Assembly: GCA_001939145.1 (NCBI GenBank)
Contig: LSRX01000069.1
Location: 149,146-213,145, forward strand
Origin: Symbiodinium microadriaticum
Taxonomy: Eukaryota > Sar > Dinophyceae > Suessiales > Symbiodiniaceae
Length of the DNA stretch: 64,000 nucleotides
Direction: 5' to 3'
The position numbers and the translations under genes were made by a program. A model generated the notes under the pieces. It made no database searches and was not told where the DNA came from. It saw only the letters and a list, made by a program, of their open reading frames with translations. Each line of letters begins with the position of its first letter. Within the stretch, counting starts at the first letter, position 1. Shown here piece by piece: positions 11,401 to 23,200 of this stretch.

Positions 11401-12618
11401 AGGCCCTTTCGGCGCATCTGGTGCTGCTTTGAGCAATCTGTCGCGATCACCGCCACCCGCGAGAACCGGCTACTACTGGATATCAGCCTCTCGCACTTAC
11501 AACAAACTTCGGCTGGGAGTTTGTCTGCGTCCGTTTTCGAAGCTTTGGCCTTATCGGATGTAGACTAAAAGTCTGTATCGGAGCTGGAGCACTTCTCTCC
11601 TGACTGGCACCAGATTTGAACAAGAGTCGTCAAAAGGATAGCAACTTGTATCGAGCTTTTACCGTTAAATCTGAAGAAGAATCGAAGCTTCTAAACCCTA
11701 AACCTATATGTGGCTGTAGCCGAGGCCACTGTCCAGAGTCCGCTGCTCAAGCGGAGGTGATCACAGATGGGGTGTTTGGGCTGCAGTCGTTCGGCACTAC
11801 ATGCCTACCAACGGCCAGTTTCGGATTGTATACCCTCAACCTTAAAACCCTACAGCCCCTAAGCTGCAGACGTCTGGGTTTTCTATTGGTGCCCTGTTGC
11901 CTTTTGGTTTTCAAACGTTCTGGTTCTCGAGTGAAGCTGAATGACCGGAAAACGGGCAGACACCGGGGAGCCTAGACATTTATTGGTTAGTAATGCAGTT
12001 AGTAACTTCTCAACCCTAAACCGTTGGAGATCTCTCATGCCAGCGCCGTTCACCGGTCCCCAAGGACACAAAAGGTACATAGTCCGACACGCAGACAAAG
12101 ATAAAGTATCTTATTATGATAGACTGTCGACAGTATCATGTGCCACTGGAACAAATTTGCTGCAGATATGGAATACGCTTAGATAGACACATCCAGTTGA
12201 TCTAGCTTGCCAACAAGCAAAGCTATCAGCCTGAAGTTAGAAGTTGTGACGAAGAGGGCTATTGTTGCATGCAGCTCCTGTGGCTCATGATGTGTTCTAC
12301 TTTACCCAGTGTGCTGTTTAGCAAGAACGCCACATGTGGAACTGAGCTTCAGCAGGTTCCGTTTGCGCGGACGACCTGCCCGCAATTGCCCGCAGTTCTG
12401 CCTGACACGACCCCGAAGACCAGGTGACAGTCACCGATTTACGCGAGAAGAAGCGAACGATCTACCGCAACATTGACGGCTCCCCGGCTGGATCTGCGAA
12501 ATGCGAAAATCCCTAACTTCAGGAATGTACCAGCATCCTTGGATAATCCGAAATCCATTCTGAAGGCCTGCACCCTTCCACTTGAAGACTTGATGTCTTA
12601 ACCAGGGCACCCACAATG

Positions 12619-12650
<32 letters not shown>

Positions 12651-12843
12651 CATACATATACACATATTAATATGTATACACATACACATGCCCTATACAT
12701 ACATATTGCCTGTTATGTGTTTGACAGCTGTCTGTCTTAGTTATGTAAAAAACTAGTTGCTTTCCTCTGTGTATGTGTGCACATGTGTGTGTGTGTGTAT
12801 GTATTATATACACGTTGTTGCATGTATCTGTATGTACATATGA

Positions 12844-12896
<53 letters not shown>

Positions 12897-15549
12897 TGTA
12901 TGTATGTATGTATGTATGTATGTATGTATGTATGTATGTATGTATACCCTTGTCGTTCCAACCTTTTTTTCATAACATCCCCTCATGAACTCCCTTCTAA
13001 CTGTCAAGCCTCATAGGATGTTTTTGTGTATCAGCTTCTCCGCTCTGTCCAAGTTCTATCCACCCTTTCAGTATGAACCCCGCAAGTCCCTCTGCCTGCT
13101 GACGCCTATGCAAACTCCACATGCAGAAGGCGTTGGGCGTCAAACTTTCAAACATTCTGTAGTGATCGCACGAGTCAAAGTGGCCTTTTGGGGCACATTA
13201 TGCCCCAGTTACACATCAACTATCAGGGATATGGTTACTGCTTGTCCAGACTGGAAGATTACCAGGAGCTGCTGTTGATGGCTAGGGCTCAGTATTTTGA
13301 GTACGGGTTTTGAGCTTTTGTTAGAGATACTGGCTTGAATTTCAGCTTGGCTGTTCTAGCTGCGATAGATGCACTCATTGGAATGGTTGTTGGCTGGCAA
13401 GAACCTGAGGCTACGAGGACAGCGTCAAAGCACATCGTGAGGCGGCTTTCCCTATTTCGCTGCAGCTTGTATCAATGGTGATGCCTGCCGAAAGTGCAGG
13501 CCGCATCCCCTGAACACAGCCTGGAATGTCCTGGACCCCGCGCGCGCGCGTTCGCTCAAAGCCTCGCGAACTAGCCCGAGTTGCTTTCAGAGATCTGTTG
13601 CTAATCTCGACAGCCACCGCCCATTTCTCAGGAAGCTGAACAGATGTAATGAAGCACGAGTGGGGGGGCCAAGTCAGGGCAACAAAACTGTTGAAGGCCC
13701 ATGCGACACACGAGGTGTAACCTTCAGTCCGCTAACCCTATGGGCCGCTAGGCCCTGAACTGAACCCCTAAGTTCAACAACGGGTCGTCATTTAGGATCC
13801 TCCAAGCACTGACGGTCATCAGCGTGAAGAACGCCTCTGCTTCGCAGCCCATTGACAAGGCGAGAGCAGAAGTTTACCGTGACAGATGGAGGGATGTGAT
13901 GATGTCATGCGATTCCTTCATGTCCTGTGACTGGATGCAATCGTAGTCTCTCGAAGTAGTGTGTCGCCAGTAGTGATAGCAGCAGGCTTTTTTGTAGTAG
14001 GAGGAGCAGGAGCAGGATCAGCAGCAGGCGCAGGGTCAGGAGCAGGAGCAGCAGTGGAAGTTACGGAAGCAGCAGCAGCAGCGATGCCAGGCTCACTTAA
14101 GCGACAAATTGGAACATCTGACTATCAATGCAGATGATAGCATGTTTAGAATATCACACAGGCGTTAAAGATGAGCATACCGGAAGCAACGGCCTTACCG
14201 AGACTCTTGTTTAACAAAGCCGTGTTTACCTGAGCACTGGGTGACATCTCTCCTGCCAGGTGAGAATCCTGAACACCATCTGCAAGAAGACCTCCCTGGA
14301 TAGCGATCCCCCAGACAGTTCGCCTCACTACGACGAAGTCGATTCAGGTCGGAGCTCTCTTGACTGGACCACGGCTTTTCTGCCATCATCACCGTATGCA
14401 TATGTAAAAAATATATTCAATTCAATACTGTCCCTCTCTCCCTCGCCCGCTCTCTCATGCATGTATGTATGTATGCATGCATGGATGTATGTATGTATCT
14501 ATCTATTAATGTATGTGTGTCGGTGTGTTTATGCTTATTGAAACAAACATACCAATACGGTCAAATCAACACAACCCCGCCCCCTAAATAAAGACCCAAA
14601 ACCCAAAACTTAAAAACCAATACAAACCCCAAACTCTAGACCCCGCTAAATCACAATCCGCGGGGCAACACCACCAAAACCAATCCCCAACAGCCCTACA
14701 CTCTAAACCTTCCTAAACCCTGAAGCCTAACCCTAACCTAAAACCCGTTAGACCCCAAAAGCCCAAAAATTAAAACCACCAAACAGGGTCTGCAGGACTG
14801 CGTGCCATCTTCGCTCTCTCGGCCCTGCCGATCTGTGCCAAGCGCGGCCTACGTGAGGCCAAAGGGGGGTGTCCCTGAAACTTTGAGGTTGGTATGTAGG
14901 AGTTTGGGGTTTATGGTGAATTTTGGGGTGTGCCTCAGTGTCTGGGTACGTTATTTCTGGTGTCAGTATGTTAAGGACATTACGACGGATTGCAGGGTTT
15001 TTGGGCCCCAAGGGGTTTGGGTCCAGGCTTCGAAGGTTTTCCGGTCGGGGTAAGGGCATGATCAGGCGTTGAGGTTGGTAAGTAAGGTCTGTCTCATAAT
15101 ACAAAAGCCTGATCAAGGACGCATACGACTCAGGCTACTCTTTGGGGTTGAAGCTGTTGTTGCTGTGTAGCATAACCTAAAATCCCCATGTTCATCATTA
15201 AGGCCCAAATGCCATGTGTTTCGGACTGCAGGGCTTATTGCTGGTGGGATGGTTTGCCTTCGGGATTCCTCGGGTTTCGGCTTTTTTTGAGGGCTTGGAG
15301 AGGCATAGGCTGCATTGGGGCCCTGACCGAGGAGCTTGCTTAGAGGGCTTCAAAGGGGTTGAGAAAGTTTCTGTTGGTTTCCGGAAGAGCACGCGGTGCT
15401 GTTGGGTTGCAGTGTTCGGCTGTGACGCGGGCGAAGGTTTCTTCGTGGGCTTGTCAAGCAGATTTTTGTTTTTTTTTGTTTGATGTTTTAGCTGTTTCGC
15501 CTGTTGCAGGAGCTCGGGTCCATTGCTGAAGTCCTGCGCAAGGCGAGAT
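5471..15549 (+). CDS. SHxW-domain protein gene, many micro-exons
   Basis: Exons inferred at 5471-5526, 5970-6000, 6509-6547, 10240-10263, 10737-10820, 11116-11147, 11403-11562, 13796-13871, 14796-14852 and 15510-15549. Joined in phase they give NLYDCTAWIIKPATRPDQC, YVELV, RPKWFVSHAWSEPV, DAWWVCAYANNQHELG, DPLHSSFFRAM, GVLLVLDQDATPFRRIWCCF and EQSVAI. I recognise this succession (LYDCTAW, WFVSHxW, WVCAYANNQ, LVLDxxATPFxRIWCxFE) from uncharacterised proteins common in symbiotic dinoflagellates. No biochemical role is known to me. The alternating strand-helix pattern with a conserved SHxW suggests a small Rossmann or TIR-like fold, which is inference. Later exons read ILQALTVISVKN, LRAIFALSALPICAKRGL and ELGSIAEVLRK. 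One stretch between SEPV and DAWW (about 20 residues) was not found. The intron from 6548 to 10239 contains another gene. The three last exons are less certain. Confidence 0.6.
5816..5930. mobile_element. MITE family 2, copy 1 (about 115 bp)
   Basis: The left arm is CTCAGAGAGCTCAATGCCCT and the right arm is GGGGCATTGGGCTCACTGGG. The core contains AAGGAATAT and ATGATTTAAGCTAT. It sits in the first intron of the SHxW gene. It is the most diverged of three copies (22791, 39602). Confidence 0.7.
6030..6150. repeat. Telomere-like TTTAGGG/TTCAGGG array
   Basis: About 16 tandem heptamers alternate TTTAGGG and TTCAGGG. It lies in an intron between the YVELV and WFVSHAW exons. Confidence 0.85.
6868..7002. 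repeat. (GT)n/(GC)n microsatellite with assembly gap
   Basis: An alternating GTGCGT purine-pyrimidine tract of about 135 bp is interrupted by 24 unknown bases at 6954-6977. The true length is unknown. Long GT/GC tracts can form Z-DNA. Confidence 0.9.
7340..8857 (+). pseudogene. SHxW-like plus leucine-rich-repeat protein, frameshifted
   Basis: One unbroken intron-free block encodes about 500 residues in three successive frames. Frame one (from ATG 7340) has RIIGVSHVWETREHPDPRG and YSWYFLDYMSVYQFYR and runs to about 7927. Frame two begins EEADRQRQVHVFFTETG and has YSRRGWCEAESQWSS, to about 8335. Frame three begins ALPLYKKLKVLRISNSQ and carries at least four NLRC/RNI-type leucine-rich repeats such as LTSLDLSRNVVGCTGAKHL and LRILDLSSSSIADEGAARF. 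A further shift near 8815 opens LADWAEQELEETWR. The shifts fit a 1-nt insertion at about 7928 and 1-nt deletions at about 8338 and 8815. The protein looks related to the SHxW family by its VSHVW and HPDPRG motifs. Because it lies inside an intron of the SHxW gene and has few introns, it may be a retrocopy. If the indels are assembly errors it is an intact gene. Confidence 0.6.
8976..9500 (+). CDS. Membrane-spanning exons following the LRR block
   Basis: An exon at 8976-9071 (acceptor CGACCAG, donor GTATGC) reads VKLRVQCEGGPSLRILEEYV then AVALFLDNFLFA. A second block from about 9093 to 9500 reads LPILALIEYD, a clear hydrophobic helix MLLVAVPPVVLMLIIVIMIL, a second helix around MICMCYSVVWLPAMQVY and a third around YTPVLTALLGQCSF. 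I infer a multi-pass membrane domain attached to the upstream leucine-rich-repeat part, as in other dinoflagellate proteins of this kind. Exon 8976 starts in phase 0, but phase continuity with the LRR block is unclear because of the frameshift near 8815. The end at 9500 may be a read-through stop. Confidence 0.5.
9579..9740 (+). CDS. 3'-terminal exon, unknown product
   Basis: After GACTTGAG the frame reads DGCALIARALEACRTRPIA, IPCPAIEKALGPASDWLKA and AGFSVDANGIFSPWD, ending at TAG 9738-9740. Codon use is GC3-rich and the frame is clean. It most likely ends the nested membrane/LRR gene. It could instead be a separate short gene end. No domain is recognised. Confidence 0.45.
   Translation, partial: DGCALIARALEACRTRPIAIPCPAIEKALGPASDWLKAAGFSVDANGIFSPWD
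12424..12515 (+). CDS. Possible exon, unknown
   Basis: After the acceptor AAGACCAG the frame reads VTVTDLREKKRTIYRNIDGS then PAGSAKCENP and stops. Non-repetitive and GC-rich, but no domain or partner exon is recognised. Confidence 0.3.
12780..12945. repeat. (TA)n and (TATG)n microsatellite
   Basis: A (TA) run to about 12868 is followed by about 19 TATG units to 12942. Frames through it translate only as Met-Tyr-Val-Cys repeats. Confidence 0.9.
14578..14760. repeat. A- and C-rich degenerate telomere-like tract
   Basis: CCCAAAAC, CCCTAAAC and related units are loosely spaced. This is intron sequence between the 13796 and 14796 exons of the SHxW gene. Confidence 0.6.
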
Positions 15550-15848
15550 TGCCCGGACCAAGTTGTTTGGAACTTATCGGGGATTGCTGTTAGGGTTTAT
15601 GGCTTAGGGTTTAGGGGTTTATAAGGGTTAGGTAAGAATTAGGCAGTTCTTTACAGTCGTTTCCCTGTGAATGTGAGAATTATAGTCGGTTTGGTTCAGG
15701 AGACCCTAAACCTTTAAACCCTAAACCGAAGGTCATCGGGACTCCAGTAAGTTGGACCTGCCAGGACACGCGAGAGCGGGAGGCTCTGAATCTGAAACTT
15801 GGCCGTCCTGAGGCTACCATGGTAGCTCTCTGCTTTGGGGTGATATGG

Positions 15849-15942
15849 TTGATGATATAAATCCTGCACTACCCAGAACAAGGAGTATACCATAATTCCC
15901 ATAATCTAGGGTCCTTAAGGTAATGCAGGATTGATATCATCA
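15849..15942. mobile_element. MITE family 1, copy 3 (94 bp)
   Basis: It begins TTGATGATATAAATCCTGCA and ends TGCAGGATTGATATCATCA. The core AGGAGTATACCATAATTCCC matches copy 1. Confidence 0.85.
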
Positions 15943-16526
15943 GTATGTGGGTTTGATTGCACATCTTCAGCGCCCCACGGGCTTAACCAAGGAACGGTTC
16001 CCAATTCCACGTCTTCCACGTATTTGCGTGTTTGTGCGAGCCTCAACGTAAAGAGCACAGGGACTAAGCACAGAAATAGATGCCGCAGGCAGAACTCTCG
16101 CAGTGATTATAGTACCAGCCAAGTTTGCATGACGTGGGTTTCGGTAGCTTCTGAAGCTGGCTGGGGAACAACTGCCAGGCCAGGAGTTGAGTCAGGTTTG
16201 CTGCAACCTTCGGTCTTTTGGTTACAACGGCCTTTTCTACAGCTTGAAGATTCCGCGCCTGTGTTAGTTTTGAACGTCTCAGGTGCACAAGCCACGCCCA
16301 TCAACCCCCCCAGAAACACCCTACACACTACGAGCAATGCCTTCGGAGAACGAACACAAGACACCTCAAAACAACACACGAGAACCGAAGGCAACACGAC
16401 ACCAAAAACCAAAACGAAAGGCTCTCAGGAATCTCAAGCTTTGGGGTTTAGGGTTACAAAAGAGTCTCAACAAAAACCTCCAGCTTCAGGGATAAGGGTT
16501 TAGGGGTTAGAAAGGAAACGTCCCAG

Positions 16527-17170
16527 GAACCTCACTGACATGGCCGAGCTCCGGGATGAGCTGCTAGGCAGCCTGGCGCCAACCTTCCCTCCGAAGCTCC
16601 AGGAGCCTCTTCCGGGGGCTTACGGCCATGAAGGGAGAGAAAAGCAAATATGGATATAGGTGTGTGTGTGTGTGGAGAAGATTATAAGGTTAGTTATTCT
16701 GTATCCGTATGTATATATTATATGTATATACAAACATACACATACATATATATATATATATATATAAATATAAATATAAGTACACATACATAATATGCAT
16801 TCACATGGGTTCAGTTTGAGCTTCTAGCGGTCTGGGTTTGGGGTCAGGGGGGCTAAAGAGTATAGGGCTTCCTCTGGACGTCCTACACACATCCACGCAT
16901 CTGGTCCAATGCACCTGTCGATTCTAAAACTCTGTCGTGGGACTTGGAAGGTTCTGGTATAGCTTTGGTGGCCTTTGTAGGGTTGCGGCATGGATTTATG
17001 GGCACCTCCTTTCTGTCGTCCATAGAGTCACAGACTTTCAACATTCGGCGATCACTTCAACCCTTCAAGCGCATCTCTGCAGTATTCCTCGAAGTTACCA
17101 TCACAAGATCCTTGGTTCGCTTGTTTCATGTCGTCTGGAGATGCACATGTTGACGCAAGTCGTGCTGTGC

Positions 17171-17201
<31 letters not shown>

Positions 17202-20200
17202 TATGATCATCAAGCTCAGCCGGTTTTCAGACAGGTGGGCAGGCTCTACTGCAGGGCTCGGAGCGGTTTTGAAGCTGCGTAGGCTTCAGAGATTAAGATT
17301 TAGGGCCGTTTATGGTTTCGGGCTCCGAAGCCCTCCATAATATACCCTGTAACTAAACCGCACTACCTCGACCCCAAAGATATGTAGAATAATAGCCTTT
17401 TAGAGGCCATTATTTTACTTACTTTTGGGGGTTTAGGTAAACCTTTCCTTCACTCAGCCAGGACTTGACCTTGCACCTCACGCGCTGTGTCAAGATTTCG
17501 GATGCCGGGATTCAGGCTCGGGGCTTTTGTTGCGGTTCGGAAGAATCGGAGCAAGGTCCTACTGCTACTACTACCACCACCACCACCACCACCACCACCA
17601 CCACCACCAGCGCCACCACCAGCGCCTCCGACAACTTCTACCGCCAGCACCACCGCTACGTCAGGTGGCAGAGAAACATGTGTCCTTACAAGCAGAGACC
17701 ATACCTTGGACTTCAAGAGAACCAGCATCCTCGAGTATCGAAGACCTTGCAAGCTCTTCTGAGATCGACTCCGTTGCAGAGCCTTCAGGCAGAAAGCCAC
17801 AACTCTGGTAGGGAAAGTCCTTGACCCAACCAAGCGTCTTCCAGAGATGCAGGCACTTTGCAAGTGAATCTTGGCTCTTTATGGCTTGGATGTGTCGACA
17901 AGAGTTTTCGTTGGATGTGTACAATCTATCTCTCGTCTAAGAGAGAGGGCTTCAGGGCGACTTCAAGGTTGGTACTGTAGTGTCCGGGTTCAGCATGATG
18001 ATCGCCGCCCCCTGGCTCTGCAAATACGGTTGCAATCATCGTATTTCCTTGTCGTGTGTTGCCGAAACGGAAAGTGGGCACACATGCCTGACGCAGATCG
18101 AAGAAGACATTCTTTTAAAGCTGAAGCATCATCCTGCACCAAAGCATGTCTCACAGCAGCCACCTTGTTCCAGAGGTCATCGAAGTCGTCGTGGGAACCC
18201 TGAGCGACGTTGAGGGTTTGAGGCTTAAATTTAGAAATTTGCGGCTTAGACGGTGTAAAAAAGGGGCCTTAATCATCAGAATAGGGCTTGGGGTTTTTTT
18301 ATACCATAATTAATTATAATAAGGAGCGTCCCAAAACCCTATTCTAATAATTAAGGCCCCTACATTCAATGGCCTGGGAGTTTGAGCGCGAAGCCAAGGC
18401 ATGCCAAAGGCATTGAGGCGGATGCACGTCGCCTTCTTCGGATGCGCGAACCTCACCGATGAGGGTTTGAAGGCGATCGGGGAGGCCCTGATCCTCGGAC
18501 AGCAAGAAGCTTAGGGGGCTGAGTAGGTAACCTTTAACCTCTTGGGGCTGATATGAACCGACTAGAATTCAAGAGGTTATCCGTTTTTTGGGGCTAAGGT
18601 ACTCGGCCCCTAAGGAAGGGGAATGTCTTGCGCCTTCTTTGAAGACCCAGGGGCCAACAACACGAGCCATGGTAGTGGTGTTGAATAGAAATAGGAACTA
18701 ATAGGAACAAGAGTAGCGACAATTATATAAGTGATAATGTTTTGATAGTCATACTAGTAATGCAGTAATATTTCATCAAAACAGCAAGATAGCAATGATT
18801 TCTAGCCACTTACGCAGTATGTGTGAATGGCAAGCAAGTGAAGACAGTTTAGCAGCATCAGCAGTACACGTGGAATACCTAAATATTATGGTAGCTAAAC
18901 AAGAGAGAGTCGTCATTGATAATGTCCACAACCTACAGAAACAACGGCGGTGGTTGCCGACGACGACGATGGCCACCACCAAGAGCAGGACGCGGCCCCG
19001 ACAGCGACGCCGTTGAGGGCTACGACGACGACGGCGACGATGCCGACAAAGGCAATAGCAATGGAAACGGTGACGACGACGACCATCACAAGAAATTCGA
19101 CGACGAGGCATGTCCATCGACTGCGATGACAACGATAACGAGCTTGATCAAGACTCTCAGACACTGCCGTCATCACCACCGCCAGTCTTATAACAGTTTG
19201 AACATGGCAGCGATACACTAAAATCCAAACGACTCTGTTCCCACCTTAAACCCTACAACCCTGTCCTCCAGACACGGAAAAACCAAGGCCTTTATCGTTG
19301 AGGCATTTGCGGCTCAGCTTCGGAGTCCTGTCTGCACAAGACGTCCAGAGCTTCCAATGCGGGTTCTGCGTGTGCCGGAAATCGAGCCCAAGTCCCAAGC
19401 TCCGGGTCTTAGGGTTCAGGGTTTAAAATTTAGGAATCAGGGCCGGGTCAAACTTGAGCTTTGATGCCCTGTCCTTAGCCTTAAGAACTTTTGAGAGCAT
19501 GACCGCCATGTTCCCTGGACCCGGTAAAACTCATACAGCATGAGCCGTGGTCGCAAGCATCTTGCGCAGTTATGAAAGATGGTGGAGGAGAGCGGGGCAA
19601 CTCAGCAAGTAGGGTCTTGTGTGGCCATCTGCATTGTTATACCATTGTTCTACGTAGTATAAACCGAAGTGTGTAGAGCAATGTCTTTACTCTGTACGTA
19701 CTTCTCACGTCTCTTTTTCTTTACAAGTTTTGCTGTAGCCTAAACCCTACAGACAAGCCCTAAAAGCCTACTTACCTGGGTTAGGGTTTAGGGTTCAGGG
19801 TTCAGGGTTCAGGGTTTAGGGTTTAGGGTTAGGGTTTAGGGTTTAGGGTTCAGGGTTCCCTAAAAGCCTGCTTACCGCTCCTCCCCTTTGGACCAGGTGA
19901 GTGCCGGCAAGTCACGGACGCAGGGGTCCAGCACCTGGCCTCCCGGCTGCCGAAGAAGCTGCTGGAGTTGAACTTGAACTTCGAAGGCGCGTTTTAGGGT
20001 TTTTGTTTGGGGTTTTAGGCGCTTTATTTGGGGCCTAAGGGTTTTAGGGTTGAGGGCCTTGGGGTTTGGGTCGTTTAGGCTTTGGGGGGAGTTACTTTGA
20101 ACTTGTTCAGTGTAGCCTCAGGAGAGTCGTGGTAGTCCATGAGAGCAGTATTTAGGTTTCAAAGTGAGGGTCCCTGTGGGTGAGGTCGAGGATGCAGTGT

Positions 20201-23200
20201 TTAGTGACTCAGTTCATGTTTGGCGGCCATCCTACAGTCCCACCGTTTTCCGACAATCTGAGAAACCTCGCACAGAGTCCTACATGCTTAGCATGTTTTT
20301 TTGCGAGTTCTGATGAGACTACACTTGTCAAACCCTAAAATTCTCCAACAGTCCATGGGGGAAGGCTGTGAGCTGCTTGGGGAGGAAGCTGCAGCGTCCC
20401 TGGGGCGAAAGCTCCCTGTCGGAGTTGTTCTTGTTCTTCTCTCGTTTGCCGGGTTGTACGCGAATGCTGCCTAGGTTTCGAGCACCTGGCAATGGGGCTC
20501 ATGTATAGGCCCTGCAGACAGGCTTGCTTCCTTAGAAGGAGCTGAGGTCAGTCTAGCGCAGGAGCCTTGCTGATAATAATAATAATAGGAATAATAATAG
20601 GGTTTGGGGGTCCCTTATAAAGCATAGTTCATCATTTCAGGCCCCTACTATGTTGGGTCCGTCTAGCTTTGGAGACTTTAGGTTGAAGGCTCGAGGGCTG
20701 AGTCTTGAGCATGTGCGAGATCAGGTCAGTGATTCACGATATGGCACGCGGAGTTCAAGGTTAAGTGTACCGGAACCGAGAGGTTTGTGACAGACAGAAT
20801 TGGGGGTTTCACTGCTTACATGCGACGTCTTGCGAAAACTTACCTAGACCCTGCATCTACCCTCTATTAGACCCTAAATACCATTAATTTGGGACCATAT
20901 ACCCCTATTGGAAGGTTCTTTTAGGGTCCTGGTATTCAAGTTCCGTAAACGCCAGAACCCGAGCCCCCCAAAACCCCAACAGCCTGAAACCTCGCACCGA
21001 TTTTCTCCCGGATGGAAGGCATCAGCAGCCTCGGGAGCTGCGGCAGGTTTGGTATCTTATCTTGGCGTACCCACATCCCCCAAAAAAGCTTCAGCCGCAC
21101 AAGGAAAGCACCAGCATTCAATTACATGCCAAGGTCTCTAAGCCCCCAAGCCTTAGCCAAAATTCCGAAAAAGCCACGACTTAGAAGATCCTGCAGATCG
21201 ACTAGTGGTGTGTGATTTCCATCATACATGCCTCCAAACTTCAATCTTTATCCTGTATGAACTGCATACTGTGAAAAGGCGAAATGAATGCTGTAACATC
21301 GCGGCGACAGCTGTAGCAGGAGCCTGTAAACTTCTGACGGAACGGCGACTGCGCTTCCTACACAGCTGCAGAACGACACGAGCAACCCAAAAAGCCCTAA
21401 AACCCCCAAACTCTCAATCCAAGTCCAAAACAGTCTTCATCACACTTGAGGCTTCCCCATGGCTCACACCACTTTGCCTTAAAGGTCAGGGAAGGCACTC
21501 AAAGACGTGAGACCCGGGTTTTAGCAAAAGCTCTATGCACTCCACTTGGGGTTATATACTCCAAACGACGATCCTCCACATCCCACACTCCCAAACCCAA
21601 CTCCCTATAGAAGCCCTAGATACTGTATGCGCTAAATCCTAAAGCCAAGGGCTCCACAGTCCCTCCATCTCCCAAGAAGCCCGAAATCCTATGCCTTATA
21701 AGCCCGCAAGCATTCCAAGAATCTGACCCCTAACTTTTCGTGCCACATGTCCTGAATCTTGGAGCCGGTATTGTTTAGTAGAAGCAATTCCTAACAGCCT
21801 ATGGGTAGTTCTCTAAATTAGGGTCCCCTTTTTAGGTCTTCGACATAGTACGGCACCCTTATAAAAAGGACCCCAAAAGGGATCCCGAATTTAGAGAACT
21901 ACCCTTCTAGAGCCCTTATGGAAACCCTGTGAAAAACCTTCTAGATCCCTTTACGGAGCCCTTAACGGGACCCAGAGCCCTTATAGAAACCCTGTAGAAA
22001 ACCCTCTAGATCCCCTTACGGAGCCCTTAAAGGGACCCAGAGCCCTTATGGAAACCCTGTAGAAAACCTTATAGATCCCCTTAAGGAACCCCTACAGGGA
22101 CCCAGAGCCCTTGTAGAAACCCTGTAGAACCCTTAAAGGGACCCATATTGGAGAACCTGAAGATCCCCCGCACAGTCCAACCAAGCCGAGGCTTCCGACG
22201 ACGCTGCATGCCTTGGTGCTCAACTTTATGGGCTGCCACCACGCCCCTTAGATGACTTCTGGGGTATGTTTGGGTTAAGGGTTGTGCAGGGTTGAATATC
22301 ATCCAAGACCCTATCGATACATGTATGTGTGTGTGTATATATATATATATATATGCCGTACATGTGATGTGTAAACGTGGTATATGTGTGTGTGTCTATA
22401 CCTATATATTATTCTATATCTGTTGCCACATCTATATCTATATCCACATCTATATCTATACCTGTCTGTATACAGATACACATACATACATCTGTGCATA
22501 TATATACACACACACGCACATACATATAAATAAATAAACAAATAAATATATATATATATATATGCATATATATATATATTGTTTTCTGTGTTTTCGATTT
22601 TCACCTGTTTCGATTGCTCTCTCTCTCTCTGGCTTCAGAACTTCGGAGGTTTTGTTTGTGAGCCTTGCGGGCTTTTGCTGCCCCTTGATGTGAGCACAGA
22701 TTGAGGGCTTCGTCACTGAGACTGCGTGCCACCCTGCATGAAGACTGTGCGTTTGCTGCCGTTCGAGCCTGGAGTGGCGTGGGATACTGCCACAGAGAAC
22801 CCAATACCCCTTAATTTAAGGAATATGCTTTAAATTATAGGGGCCTTAATCTTATGATTTAATGGTATATTCCTTAATCAAGGGATATTGGGTGCTCTGG
22901 GTGCACAGTGGCTAGGGCCACGGGCTGCGAGACCGTGGATTTCAGTTTGAGACACGACCGAGGTATCTGACCATGGGGTAGCAACTTTGGCAGAGGCGGA
23001 TGGGAAGACAGCTGCTTCACCCCTTGTGATACCATGCGAGTAGCGTGCTGCAAAGCAATAGAGGAGTGTACTTGGCTTCCTAGAAGCACGCTAAGAAGGT
23101 ACACCTGCAAGCTGTTGTCAAACCCTGCACAGGGCCTGCCAGATCTGCAGCAATTTGATCTGGGCTGCTTTGCCATCGCAGCCTCTGATGTTGGGGCAGT

